Below, in pieces: positions 1 through 10,387 of a stretch of DNA of 64,000 bases. Each line of letters begins with the position of its first letter. The stretch's first letter is position 1. Below the pieces are notes generated by a model that did not search any database, had not been told where the DNA came from, and was given only the letters and a program-made list of their open reading frames with translations. The position numbers and the translations under genes are program-made. The DNA is taken from positions 89,501 to 153,500 of the forward strand of contig JACEFZ010027749.1 of assembly GCA_014155875.1 (NCBI GenBank), written 5' to 3'. This stretch comes from Cepaea nemoralis. Taxonomy: Eukaryota > Mollusca > Gastropoda > Stylommatophora > Helicidae.

Positions 1-284
1 GCCCATGAGCTCTCCAAGTGGTGAGTGCATGAATTGGGTGCTGAATGTCTACAACCATCATGAGGCATTGCTGTGATTCTCTTGAACATCTTCAGCATGC
101 AAAGTTTATCATCCTCGGCAGGCTTCATCACAGCAGAGGCCACAGTCAAAACTCCCTTCATTGACAAGACTAGTTCATCAGGATACCCCAAATTTTGGCT
201 GAAGAGATCTTGGTTAGAGTTGCGGGAATAATGCTGGTGCTGGATAGGATATCTCTTCCTTCATTGACTTGAAACTGATTTTCT

Positions 285-400
285 ATATCTGCAATGTCGT
301 CTCTTGTATAAACTTAACTTTCTTGTTTAGTTCACTCGGTGGTCTATAAAGTTTATCTTCCACTGTTGCTTCTCTTGGCCAGACGGTTTGCCTAGATTAG
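285..400 (-). mobile_element. I/Jockey-like LINE 3' fragment
   Basis: Read on the minus strand, this stretch matches the 3' end of the RNase H LINE copy at 35003-35518, sharing the part that encodes the last residues before its GAA tail. Only about 115 bp remain and no coding capacity is left. The assignment rests on this internal similarity alone. Confidence 0.6.
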
Positions 401-451
401 GTTACCTCACATTTTGGTGAAAAGAGATCTTGGTCAGAGATGAGAGGATGA

Positions 452-1260
452 TTTCCAGTCCCCAGCATGGTGGATGGGCATTTAAACCGTTAAGGCCTCT
501 GGAGTGTTTACGCTTGTGGCTAAGGTTTGCATTCGCATTTTCCTCATGTTGGACTGGTAGTGCATGGTTCCATCGCCTCGCTACTGAGTGAGTGCATGGC
601 GCGACACTGTGAGCTGTGAATTTTGTGTGGAATGCTTTTACATCTGTCCGCATTTGTTTGTAGCGTGAACTGCACGTTCGGAACGATGGCGGCCGGCTGT
701 TGCTGAATTGACTAGTTTGCCTTTTCGGTTCACGAGTGCATTTTTCTTGGAAACACGTTGGGTCGTCACTGGAGCTATGGAATTTGTGCTTTGTGCGGCG
801 CTTTCGGCGGGTCGCCCTGCAGACAGAGACCAGGCCATATGAGATACAACCCAGGTCAATAAAGTCTTTCTGGTGACTGTCGATTCCATCAACGATGAGC
901 TGTATTTTTCATGGAGGATTTTGTGTTGGCATTCTGGCGGCGGCATTATGCTGCTGTTGGCTTGCCGAAACTCATGTCTTTTCCACTTTTCACATTGGGC
1001 AGTGAGGAGCTCAGCTGCGACCAATTTGTGCAGCAGACCGTGTCGCATTGTGTTATGAATTGCTGGTATGGGAGCCGGTCATTCAGAAAGCAATGGCAAA
1101 CTACTGAACGTAACACTTGCCTAGTACATCAACAGCAGCTGAAAAATGCTCGTGTTGATTGCAATGTACCGTAAAGGACACGCAACAAATATTTATATTA
1201 GTGAGGAGCATTTTGTGTGATATTCACTGGCACATGAACGGAGCTCACAGATGGACTGTT
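452..1260 (+). mobile_element. Long retroposon R1, copy 1 (interrupted)
   Basis: This segment is similar over most of its length to the copy at 20457-21164. Positions 715-875 contain the body of the tRNA-derived SINE A family, so R1 looks like a compound element. A SINE B copy was inserted later at 1011-1199. The AACT tail seen in the other copy is absent here, and the 3' border near 1260 is approximate. It has no credible reading frame; short open stretches in it are by-products. Confidence 0.65.
1011..1199 (+). mobile_element. SINE B (B2 subtype), 5'-truncated, inside R1
   Basis: It carries the conserved SINE B core CAGAAAGCAATGGCAAACTA and the end block leading to GTAAAGGACACGCAAC. The ten bases AGTGAGGAGC occur at 1001-1010 and again at 1200-1209, a perfect target-site duplication that fixes both borders and proves that it entered R1 after R1 was in place. 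Confidence 0.85.
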
Positions 1261-1274
1261 CACATTTTATCATC

Positions 1275-1380
1275 ATCATGCGCCAAATGACATAGGCATT
1301 CATGTCTCTCCACAGATGTCAGTTCTTGGTGTTCTGGATCAGTCCTACTGCTGACATTTCCCCCTGCCACAGCCTTAAGC
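1275..1380. repeat. Dispersed repeat shared with 27975-28090
   Basis: The block around AAATGACATAGGCATTCATG, followed by a TCAGTTCTTGGTGTTC-like block, recurs at 27975-28090 in the same orientation with about 20-25% differences. The family is unidentified. The rest of 1380-1690 shows no gene or repeat that I can name. Confidence 0.45.
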
Positions 1381-1689
1381 CAATATGCATCATTTCTTTC
1401 AGTCTGCCTCTGCCTTTTTCTACTACCTTATAATACTTCCGTTAAAATATTTCTCCCAAGCATCAAAAGCACAGAATGTTCGCAATCTTCACATGCAAGT
1501 TTGAGACCACCAAAAATATTTACTTAACACACATTAAATTACCAATCAAGAAACCATAGACAAGAGGAAACCCTAAAGCATTCAAATGTGCATTTTCAAC
1601 AGGATTCAATCGGGCCAAGTGAGGTATTAATAATTCATCAAACCTTAGACTTCAGACAAAAATAGAAATACATAACTCTTTTACATGCA

Positions 1690-2100
1690 TTAGACACGAT
1701 GGGCACGTGATGCTAAACCCATATTATTTTATTATTTTAGATCAATTGGCACTTGGTGAATGATGTGGTTAATATTACACCAGCCACCTCTGTAGACATT
1801 TCTTGGTATCCATTAAAAGCTAGGTCGACCTGGCAGCCAAGGTCAATTTTTAAAATTTGCCCTAATACGGATTTTAAACTACGATCCCCAGGCCAGCAGG
1901 CGACGACCTTGCCACTAAATTACTGCAGCTCCCTAAAGTAAAGGATTCTATCACATGCCTTAAGGAGCATTGGGCACTTGGTGCTTAACCCATATCTTTG
2001 TAAACCAATCGGCACTCAATAGGTGATATAGTCAGTATCACGCCAGCCGCCACCTTTACTGTCCAAGACATTTCCTGGTACCCATTTAGACTAGGTCTGT
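1690..2100. repeat. Diverged tandem duplicate of an unknown repeat
   Basis: About 1690-1850 and 1965-2100 resemble each other. Both contain a GGCACTTGGTG-like block, an ACACCAGCC/CACGCCAGCC block and a TTTCTTGGTATCCATT/TTTCCTGGTACCCATT block in the same order. The family was not recognised and no coding signal was seen. Confidence 0.45.
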
Positions 2101-2862
2101 AAAACTACCACACACACCCAGTATATCTACATCACCTGGTCAATGTTTTTTTTGCGGAGAGGTGTGGGTGGGTGATGTTACAGTCGTAAGATAAGTGTCA
2201 GTCATTGCCTTTACGGTAGCTCCAGTTTCACATGACTCCGAGGAGTGAGATTTGTTATGTCTTCCAAGAAGCAACCATACAAGCACCTCTTCCCTATATG
2301 TGCTGATATGGTTTTTAAAATCTCTTCGTCAGTACATCTTTTGCGGCGAAATGTATCACACCGCAGAGGTCAGTGTAGTCTGGCTTCTAGCGTGCATTTG
2401 CTGTAGAGCTGACTCTCTCTCGACAATCTCAAATAAGCTAATGGGGCTCAACTCCCCATATGTAGATGTTGTTCCTAATCTATTTTCTTTTTATGCCAGC
2501 GCAGCAGCCTTGAAGACCTACCTCTTTGACAATGTCCAAAAACTACCATAAGATTTTAACAGTACAACTTACAACACCTACTGTTCTCCCCTATTGAGAA
2601 GACTAGATACCCATTTACTACCTCAGCTGCAGAAGGCCATCCAGAGAAAAAGAGTCACGAGAAATATGGGATAAAACACCCATGGGGCAAACAACGTCGA
2701 TCCTCTCGACTTTTTAGACTTTTTTAGACGACTTCAGCAAAACCAGGGTGGTGTGTGACATCTTAGAAACCAACAGTCTTGTCAAAAATGTCACTGAGCT
2801 CTCCCACTCCCCTGGAGTCAACACAGTAACTCTTGAGCTTGAGAAATGTGGTTTGATTCTAC

Positions 2863-2988
2863 CTGTTGAATGCCAAACACATTGATGGTTTTGACAATGG
2901 AGTCGTGTCAATCGTACCACACCCACACATTCACAGGTGACACCAATCTCCTCCAGGAAAGGCATCGCAGTGGTCATAGATGTGTCAG
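2863..2988 (-). CDS. PHPT1: 14-kDa phosphohistidine phosphatase, exon 2
   Basis: This exon follows the acceptor TCTGTCCCTATCAG on the minus strand and completes the split codon left by exon 1 (8203-8368), giving EFH|AD as in PHPT1 proteins, where His is the catalytic residue. It continues with the family block CECVG. The expected GGGRI.H..(K)xIxVFG segment is present in the DNA, but indels after CECVG (net -2) and before HST (-1) shift it out of frame. The total is -3, so the exon stays open: 126 nt, 42 codons. It ends at CAG|GTAGAA, a good donor. The C-terminal exon (YPDY..SNDGY-type end) was not found in the window. PHPT1 removes phosphate from phosphohistidine in cytosolic proteins. This is either a divergent or decaying gene, or the sequence contains small indel errors. 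Confidence 0.7.
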
Positions 2989-3324
2989 CTGATAGGGACA
3001 GACATACAAGTGAAGTGCATCACCAAACCACATCAGACATGTGATCTTCAATTATTCAACCACGTATGACATACAGTGCCGGCGGGGCGGCGTGTGGCTC
3101 TTAAGACCATGTGTGTGATCACAATCCCTGACATGTTGAGTCAGTGTCAAAAACCACTCGCAGATGATTGAGCGCAAGACACTTGCAACTGATTTTGAGG
3201 CTAGAAGCACTGGTTGTTAGAAAACCAAGACAACAGTAAAAGTATGACGGGTTGATTGTGATGACTACAAATGACATGCAACAAACTTGTAAAAACTACT
3301 AACTATTACATAGAATGAGCGGTG

Positions 3325-3925
3325 AGCTCAAGAAGCTGATCATCACTGCACTCAGGACATGTCCACTCCGTCTCCTCATTCAACAGCCAGTGAGAGTCAC
3401 ACTACTATCGTTCCAACTCTATCCTGCAGTTGCAAAGGTTCTCTCTGTCTCCCTCTCAGTTTTGAGACTCTACACAGAACTCCTGCCAATCCTCGCACAG
3501 TTTCATCCTATTCCACATATGTCTCAATCTGATTCCCCACAAACTCTCCACCTCCTCCAAAGGCGCACAAACACCTCTCCTTGTTCATATGGTAATCTAC
3601 CCCAGACAGTGCATTTCTGCCAGCCAATCAGCTCTGTCCATCAAATCCCGCCATGGCCACGGGCAAAAATCCATACACTTCTCACATCTGTGACCGTCTG
3701 AAGTGAGGTGAGCCATTCACACGAACATCTTTTTTCCACCTCCTACTAGAGCATACTCCTTGAATCCGTAATGAATCACAATGTGATAATTGCTGTGGTC
3801 ACTCTCCTCTAACAACTCCGAATGCGCTGATATGCTTCCACCTCCATCATGCTAGAGGTCGTATGCTCATATGCCAGACTCTCACTTTTTTAAGAATCAT
3901 CCGATTAGCCTAGCAATGAAACCCC
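3325..3925 (-). mobile_element. RNase H domain and C-terminus of an I-like LINE, decayed
   Basis: On the minus strand the frames give AYEHTTSSMMEVEA, then TDSRSML, then WIFARGHGG and, at the end, CPECSDD. These correspond to the Glu, the TDS and the GHAG blocks of the RNase H domain of I/Jockey-group retrotransposons, plus the C-terminal CPEC knuckle. Frames change several times, so it is dead. It is the same family as 21530-22245. A 128-codon plus-strand open frame here is a shadow of it. Confidence 0.7.
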
Positions 3926-4204
3926 AACCACTCTGTCTATTCTCACACGACCTATCAGATATATATCACTATGTCAATTGATGTGTACTGCGGATCAGTT
4001 AGTTTGCACCTCAAACTGTAGGCTCGCTGCTAGTTCTTGCACTCCGATCCAGTATTACGATGACACTGTGCAGTCTGGTCCTTTGGGTGTCTTCTGGTAC
4101 TCAACCCACTCCGTGTGTTGCGGGGGCCAGTAACGGGAAGCAAGAATAGCAACACTGCAGCCATACCACGCATGTCGTGAAGAGGCGACTAAGAGAGGCT
4201 TGAT

Positions 4205-4390
4205 GGTTCCTAGCTGCTACTGCAGTGAGGGAGTGCGTGGCGCGACACTGTGAGCTGTGAGTTTCGTGTGAATGCTTTGTTGAATATCTGCCGAGGTGTT
4301 TTTGGAACGTGACTGCATGGTCGGAGCTGCGATGGCAGATGCGCTATGTCCAGAGTTGACCGGTTTTGCCGTATGCCAGAAATGCGTGGC
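4205..4390 (+). repeat. R1-related fragment
   Basis: The block GCGACACTGTGAGCTGTGA and the following 100 bp match the 5' third of R1 (about 580-720 and 20580-20700). Just before it, GAGGCGACTAAGAGAGG resembles the start of the short repeat at 35998-36182 and 62345-62526. Confidence 0.5.
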
Positions 4391-4439
4391 TGCTCCGGGC
4401 TTCTGGTTTCAACCACTCTTTTTCACGGTTTATGATCTC

Positions 4440-5605
4440 TAGAATCAAACAAACCTGAGTATAGATATTTCTTTCTGCCTCTGTCAGCCAGGACCTGTCC
4501 TCGTCCTTAGTCTATGACCCTTGACCATATCCATGGCTTCATGCAGGGGGTGATCCCTATCTGCAGCAACTCTCAGGTACCATGTGGCCTGAAGGACCCT
4601 ACGCCTATCTGTCATTGTTGGTAGCACCAGGATATGCCTCATGCATATAATTGGTGTGTCCTTTGTGCACCCCAGGATTACCTGCATTGCCGCATTCTGT
4701 ATGCACTCCAACCTTTCAAGCTGGCTCTATGATACTGTCAGCAGCCTTAAACCATACTCAATGACAGAAATTATTAACTGCTGAAAGAGCCTGTAAAGCA
4801 TCCTCTGATCTACTCCGGTTGCTGCCATCGCCCTCAGTGCATTAAGTCCCTTACCAGCCTTTACCACCAAAGCCTCCACATGATCCTTAAAAGACATAGA
4901 CCTGTCAAAGGTGATACTCAAGTACTTCAATTTACTCTCTCTACTAAGAAGACATCTATTCAATATAATGCATGGGACATCTGCCTTCACAATCCGGTTA
5001 TCCAGGGAGTACCACACAACCGATGCCTTGTCTGGGTTTATAACGGCCTCTGCATCCCTGCACCACTCTGCCACCCTGTTTACTGTAAGCCTTCAGCCCA
5101 ACTGTCTCTGTCTCTGCCCTGTCTGTACACTAGCACATCATCTGCAAATGTCAAGATTCTACCAACACCTGCTGTCTCAACAGCCGTGACTTTGCTGGTG
5201 TAGACATTAAAGAGCACTAGGGACATGGCAGATCCCTGTGGAAACCCAGGTGTAATAGTACAGGAGTCAGAAGTCTAGGAACCCATGTGCAGTGCAACCT
5301 TACGCTCATAAAGTTCAGCCGCAACCCATCTGACAAGGCTAGAGCAAACCTTCATGTCCAACAGAGTGTAAATCAACTGATCATACCTGACCCTGTTATA
5401 TGCATCCTCCAGGTCAAGAGCTACCGCCACCGTCTCTTGTTTATCCTGGAAGCCCTCACAGATATCAAATGCAAAAGTTGCTGCATTGGCCCAGGTGTCC
5501 TTCCCAGGCAGGTAACTCCCGAGCCCTTGGGGAAGCAGATTAATTATGACTGTCCAAATGTTGCTGGATCCTGCGGGCTACTATCTTTTCGAAGACTTTG
5601 CCAAA
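4440..5605 (-). mobile_element. Reverse transcriptase of an I/Jockey-like LINE, decayed
   Basis: From 5605 downwards the minus strand encodes, in order, GKVFEKIVARRIQ (RT block 1), LDLEDAYNRVRYDQLIYTL (motif A Asp), FPQGSAMSLVLFNVYT (motif B), ILTFADDVLVY (motif C with the catalytic DD), and the thumb-like INPDKASVVW..LKYL..F region ending near CTKDTPIICM. Frameshifts and at least one stop break it. The part at 4484-4735 matches the relic at 16590-16930. The order and motifs identify a non-LTR RT of the group that also carries RNase H. Confidence 0.85.
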
Positions 5606-5857
5606 GGTTTTTTTTGCAGGGTTATGATTTGATATCCACTAAGTCTGGAGTGATCCTTACCTGGCTTTGGGAGTGGGTGCATCTACATAGAAATTAGGAA
5701 CAAGGTTTTCAATTGATTTGTAATGTTCTACTACATCAGGAAACAGATTGCAATCTCTTTCAAGGTACTAGGTAAGGTGTAGGTAATTCAATGGGAGATA
5801 CTGTGATTATGGTATGAAGTGTTGGGCTCTCACATATTCTAGGCTATGGCTTAATAA

Positions 5858-6055
5858 GGTGGGATAGCCAGTTCCCTATCTTGCCACGGCTGTTTCCCAG
5901 ACAATTCCCAGACAGTTCTAAAAATTGTCTGGTACCAATCTTATGAGACTGGGTTGACTCCAGAGCAGTACAGATTGGAGACCCTGCTTCTGCTGGGGAT
6001 TGAACCTGCACCCTGTCTTGACAGGCCAGCACACTAACCACTATGTCACTGTGGC
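5858..6055 (-). mobile_element. tRNA-Asp-like SINE
   Basis: On the minus strand, GTGACATAGTGGTTAGTGTG (A-box region) is followed by CCTGTCAAGACAGG and then GGTTCAATCCC (B box), spaced as in a tRNA with a GTC-type anticodon arm. About 120 bp of non-tRNA sequence follow. The acceptor stem does not pair, so it is a pol III retroposon, not a tRNA gene. Confidence 0.6.
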
Positions 6056-6074
6056 TATTTGTGATTTACAAAGC

Positions 6075-6180
6075 AATTTTATGTCGAGTAGTTTGCCACT
6101 GCCATTGGTGGCAGGCGCTCATACCATCAAAATCAACGCAAAGCGATCTGCTCCCAAATCACAGGTGGGTGATTATATAC
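6075..6180 (-). mobile_element. SINE B internal fragment
   Basis: Minus-strand SINE B: the AGTAGTTTGCCACTGCCATT block and the following CCCAAATCACAGGTGG block align with the copy at 59332-59562. Both ends are missing. Confidence 0.6.
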
Positions 6181-6339
6181 CCGTGACCCGGTACATCAGA
6201 GAATTGTGAACATGCCAGTGTGGAGTCAAGATTTAACCATAACCAAACGGCAGCTCCATGGCTTCTGCTACAATTCTGCTTATCTAATCACAGCTAACAT
6301 CACAGATACCTACATGTTTCACATTCTTCTTTTGCCCTT

Positions 6340-6800
6340 TATCACTCACTGGAACAGAGGCCTTCAACCAACGCATGCCAAATCTCCTACAGCTCCATCC
6401 CTGTCCTCCCCAAATTCATCTCTATCTTTAATAATTCTCTTCTCCGTGTGTTTACAGATCCCCCACTATTTCATCTGCCTAGTGGGTTCCAGAGAAGGAC
6501 TTTGTAGTTAAACGATTATCCGGTTGTCTTCAATGTGTGTCCTGTCTACTAGAGCCAGTGTCTTTTCCTCACCTCTTGATTTGCTGGAATATATCTACTT
6601 CTAGCCCTTAGCTCCACATTAGTAATTTTGTTTTAACGTTTTATTCCTTTTATCCTACACAGACATCAGTTAATGAACATTTGCAGTTTACTGATCTTTT
6701 TCTCCATGTTTCTGATCCATACAGCAATATAGATTTAACACCAGAGTTAAATATTCTATTTCTCTTATACTACAAGTGTTACATCACAGGCAGTAAACAA
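6340..6800 (-). mobile_element. LINE ORF2 C-terminal remnant
   Basis: The minus strand contains FNSGVKSILLYGSETWR, a very common block near the end of LINE ORF2 proteins (V..LLYG.E.W). Further on comes HALVEGLCSSE, which resembles the W..LV.ALCSS terminus of the same proteins. The intervening sequence is frameshifted. It is old and truncated. Confidence 0.55.
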
Positions 6801-7106
6801 TCTATTCAAAGGAGAGTGAATTTCAATACTACATTACTGTATGTGAGTTGGTTCAGTCCAACCTTAGTGTTACTTCTGTATGTATGTTGACAGTGTAAAT
6901 CTCAGTAATTCTCCACATTCACACAGTGTCTCCACCATCTATAATCTGTACACCCCTGTCAAGCCTAAAATACAGAATACACATTACCAGAACTGAACCA
7001 CTAGGTCTGGACTGCAAATCCCACATTAATCCACAACCGGCCTGTTGTGGTTGTGAAGTAGGTAGATAAGATAAAAATCTTTTGCCTTGAGGAAGGTAGA
7101 TAAGCT

Positions 7107-7212
<106 letters not shown>

Positions 7213-7539
7213 GTGCACATGAAGGAAAATCATTAAGTAACAGAAATTTTATTATAAAGTGCATGGACGAGTATGGACAATGGAAAATCTTATATCAGGA
7301 CACAAACTGGCTCTTAAGTAATACCTCATGTAGAGGTTGTGAAAATCGAGCAGTTTACATCTGTAATATAGTGATTACAAAATGGTTGACCCACTATTGA
7401 CTTGCATTGTGGAAGAACACTTGAGACATTCCTTTTTTGTGGTCAGAGGATGTGAAACCTTGTGGAATCTACTATATGAATAACGGTTAAGTATGGAGAC
7501 AGTTGTTTGAGTGTATGAATTGGTAGAAAGATTTCAAAG

Positions 7540-8080
7540 GAAATATGTGTTTTTCTCTTGTTAAAACGGCAGTAGGAATCAGCTGGGAAAGTCATGATAA
7601 CCATCTTTGGATATCACAAGGCACACTTGTGATGCACACTTTTATCACAACTATTGGTGCATTTCTAAAAAAGGAGTAAAACTATGACTAGTGCTCATTA
7701 CAGTGACATGCTTAGTAAAGAAACTGAAGCCTGCGATATGATCGAAACTCTGGGGAACTTCTCTTAAAAGGAGTATTGTTTCTGCACACAATGCTCGCCC
7801 TATTATGGTTGCGCACATGGTGGATACACTATGTGCTGTGAAACTTCAGGTCCTGAAGCATCTAGCATATAGTCCAGACTTGGCACCATCAGGCTTTCAC
7901 TTGTTTGGACCATTGAAAGAACATTTGTGGGGTCAAAGGCTTTGCAGATGACAACAAGGTAATGAAAGTAGAGCAAAACTGGTTTAAGGCCACACCCAAA
8001 ATCTTTTTCCTAGAAGGCATCAACAAGCTAGTGGAGAAGTGGACCAAGTGTGTTGCTAGGCACGGGAGACTGTTAAGAAT
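7540..8080 (+). mobile_element. Mariner transposase relic
   Basis: Frames on the plus strand give ISWESHDNHLWISQGTL, then HNARPIM, then LAYSPDLAPSGFHLFGPLKE and EGINKLVEKWTKCVA. These are the second half of a mariner DD34D transposase: the HDNARPH block, the YSPDLAPSDF..F block with the last catalytic Asp, and the C-terminal tail. Several frameshifts and stops break it. It sits in the PHPT1 intron, just 3' of exon 1. Confidence 0.85.
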
Positions 8081-8202
8081 TAATACACCCAAAATATCTG
8101 GTTGGCGCTATTGTAAAAATGTTTTTCATAAAATTCTTGTTACTTTGAGACTTTCCACGCATAAACAGTTTACATCTCCAAGACCAAAAGACATATACTC
8201 AC

Positions 8203-8368
8203 CATGAAATTCAGCTTGCTTCGTACCGCGGACAATCATTTTAGCTTGATCCTTATTGCCATCCTGGTACACCTTGCAGAGAATATACTTGAACCTTCCA
8301 TTCTCATCAATGACCACATCATCAATGGTAGCAAGCACTGGGTTTACCTCAGCGATTCTACCTGGCAT
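8203..8368 (-). CDS. PHPT1: 14-kDa phosphohistidine phosphatase, exon 1
   Basis: Fifty-five codons start at ATG 8368 with MPGRIAEVNPVL and run through IDDVVIDENGRFKYILCKVY and MIVRGTKQAEFH, the N-terminal half of the Janus/PHPT1 fold (compare FKYVL, IVRG and AEYH in other animals). The terminal His matches the catalytic His of PHPT1. The exon ends in phase 1 at CATG|GTGAGT, a strong donor. The reading frame is open further upstream to 8476, but that part does not resemble the family. A possible acceptor (CTGTTCTTTGTAG) abuts 8391, so the ATG may lie in a second exon after a 5'-UTR exon. The 5.2-kb intron to exon 2 is full of repeats, and a mariner relic ends just downstream of the donor. Confidence 0.85.
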
Positions 8369-8604
8369 GATCATGCAGTAAATAACAGTAGCTACAAAGA
8401 ACAGGCTGCAAGTTGCTAGTCCTTGATTGCGAAACTGGCAAGTCTGTTTAAGTACCTGAAGACATAACATAAGCACTATCTATAGCTGTCACAAAGTGTG
8501 GTTCACAAAGGCAAATTATTCATATTAATTCATATTTTTGGAGCATAATTATTTTTTGGGATCCATTACTTTAGACCAGTAGGCTTTAGCTTCATTTACA
8601 TTTT

Positions 8605-8675
8605 TTTTGGTCGCATATACTATTTACAGGACATTGCTGTCAAGACCCGCATTTTACCGCTGTTGTTGATTTCAA
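8605..8675 (-). mobile_element. SINE B 3' fragment
   Basis: TTTACAGGACATTGCTGTCAA is the reverse complement of the SINE B 3' end, followed by the CTGTTGTTGATTTC block. Only the last 70 bp of the element are present. No gene is seen in 8369-9110 besides possible PHPT1 5' sequence. Confidence 0.6.
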
Positions 8676-9109
8676 TGGAAAGATTACGCTCAGTGGTTTT
8701 CATTTAGATTGGTGGTTAAATTATATTGATTTTATTGCAAACAAAGAATCAGAACCTCAAGAACTCACAACAAGATTAGAGAAGTCAGCAAGATCTTAGA
8801 GGAGAGAATTTAGCAGACTAAAATGCAAGATACTCATAAATAGCTGTCAACAACATGAAACAGCCAACATTCATTCTGAAACATAAAAAAGTTGTGTGAC
8901 TACCTGTAAATACTTTGTGTCCCATTTATATAAAGATAGAGCTTCAGGAAAAGCGATCAAGTTAAGACTGGAGCCGGCATCATCTGCCATGACAAGGTAG
9001 TGTAAACAGAAAGAGCGATAACATCAGCTTTCCTATGAAAGTGTTCTAGAAATGACATGATACATGATGATGAGGGAGCAGTTGGAAGACCTAAAATATG
9101 GTGGTATCC

Positions 9110-9262
9110 ATTGCCATAGGTCACACACTGAGCGTGTGAGACGTCAGATGGTGTGTGATAGTGGAAATGACCATGTGTTCACATGCATCCATTGTGTATG
9201 AACATTTAACACCCGAATTGGTCCAATCAGTCACATTCGCTATCACCTTGGCTTGTAGTTAG
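9110..9262 (+). mobile_element. LINE F 3' end with zinc-finger tail, fragment
   Basis: The plus strand reads RSHTERVRRQMV then GNDHVFTC..C..TFNTRIGPISHIRYH. This matches the C-terminus of the LINE copies at 44066-44600 and 46414-47095, which end in a C2H2-like finger. One stop is present. The upstream part is missing. Confidence 0.65.
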
Positions 9263-9442
9263 TTTGCCTTTTCTTTAAGCACAATGTAACTATTCTCTGT
9301 CAAGATGGCAAGATGCTAGCATTGTGGCACCCTGATGACCCTAAGATGGGAGTTTTTGGATAGAAGAAGGTAACAGCAGACAGTGCAATGGTTCAGCTTT
9401 ACAAGAACACTATCATAAATGACAGAAGTGACACAGCAACTA

Positions 9443-10018
9443 CGAGGGTGAGTCAATAAGTAAGTCACACAGTTCTGTGGGATGGCAGGTAAATGTAGTT
9501 GGTGTTTTCTATAGGTGTCATTAGGTGACAGTGACATCGAACTTTTTATTCCCGTTCGTCAGATGGTGCTAGGTGTCTCATGCATACGCAACGCATAAAC
9601 AAAATAGCCACTGTACTTACGGAGTGTACAACCAAAGAGCAACGTGCTGTTGTGCGTTTTTTGTGGGCAAAAGGACTGCCTACAAAGTACATTCATAAGG
9701 AAATGCTTCCTATTTATGCTGACAAATGTTTGTCCCATAAAGCAGTGCACGGCTGGGTAGAAAAATTTTCTCAAGGATGCAAATGACGGCGAAGTTGAAT
9801 GTGACGTGAAAACGTGGCTTAGAAAACAAAACATGCAGTTCTATGCAGCTGGTTTGGGAGGACTGATAAAACGATGGGATAAATGCATCAATGTTGGTGG
9901 AAAAAATGTTGAGAAATAAAGGGACAATGTATGTATAAATATAAACTGGTTTCAAGTTGTTATCATATTTAGTAATTTTTCTACAGCCATTTATGACTTA
10001 CTTATTGACTTCCCCTCG
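9443..10018 (+). mobile_element. Internally deleted mariner element
   Basis: The ends are inverted repeats: CGAGGGTGAGTCAATAAGTA on the left, and on the right the complement of CGAGGGGAAGTCAATAAGTA. TA dinucleotides flank both (9441-9442 and 10019-10020), as for mariner insertions. Inside, 9580-9786 encodes the N-terminal helix-turn-helix (EQRAVVRFLWAKGLPTK... SHKAVHGWVEKF). A second piece encodes the transposase C-terminus (LIKRWDKCINVGGKNVEK and stop, ending near 9919). The whole catalytic domain between them is gone. It could bind its own ends but not cut. Confidence 0.85.
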
Positions 10019-10039
10019 TAGTAAACTTTTAAAAGCAAG

Positions 10040-10112
10040 CTAGCTACACATCTTTTACAGGACAATGCAATCAATCCCAGCATTTTGCCTGTTTGTGATT
10101 TTTCTTTAACAT
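10040..10112 (-). mobile_element. SINE B 3' fragment
   Basis: CATCTTTTACAGGACAATGC followed by the CAGCATTTTGCCTGTTTGTG block, minus-strand SINE B (B2 type) 3' end. The remainder up to 10388 is unassigned AT-rich sequence. Confidence 0.55.
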
Positions 10113-10387
10113 CAAAAAACTAGAAACACAATGTACTTAGCTGAAAAGCATAAGAAATCATATGTACTATGTGTGGTAATGATTAATTAACAGCGCTTAA
10201 GTGGTGAGCAATCACATATGTCAACAGTCTTGTGGTTACACATGTGGCATGGTTACGCATACTGGGTGGGTGAAGGTCATAACACACATTTGCAATCCAT
10301 TATGTTTTTTTCCTCAGGGAAACATATGTAACATTTACTGATGTTTGAAGTATGATTAACTTACAAATAAATAAATATCAATCAATC

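Noticed and set aside
2440..2545. LINE end with an ALKTYLFDNV-like block
   Set aside because: Only this one short block resembles the F...LKTYLF ends of CR1/L2-type proteins; nothing upstream supports it.
3315..3701. 128-codon plus-strand open frame
   Set aside because: The minus strand here encodes the RNase H and C-terminal part of an I-like LINE, which explains the absence of stops on the other strand.
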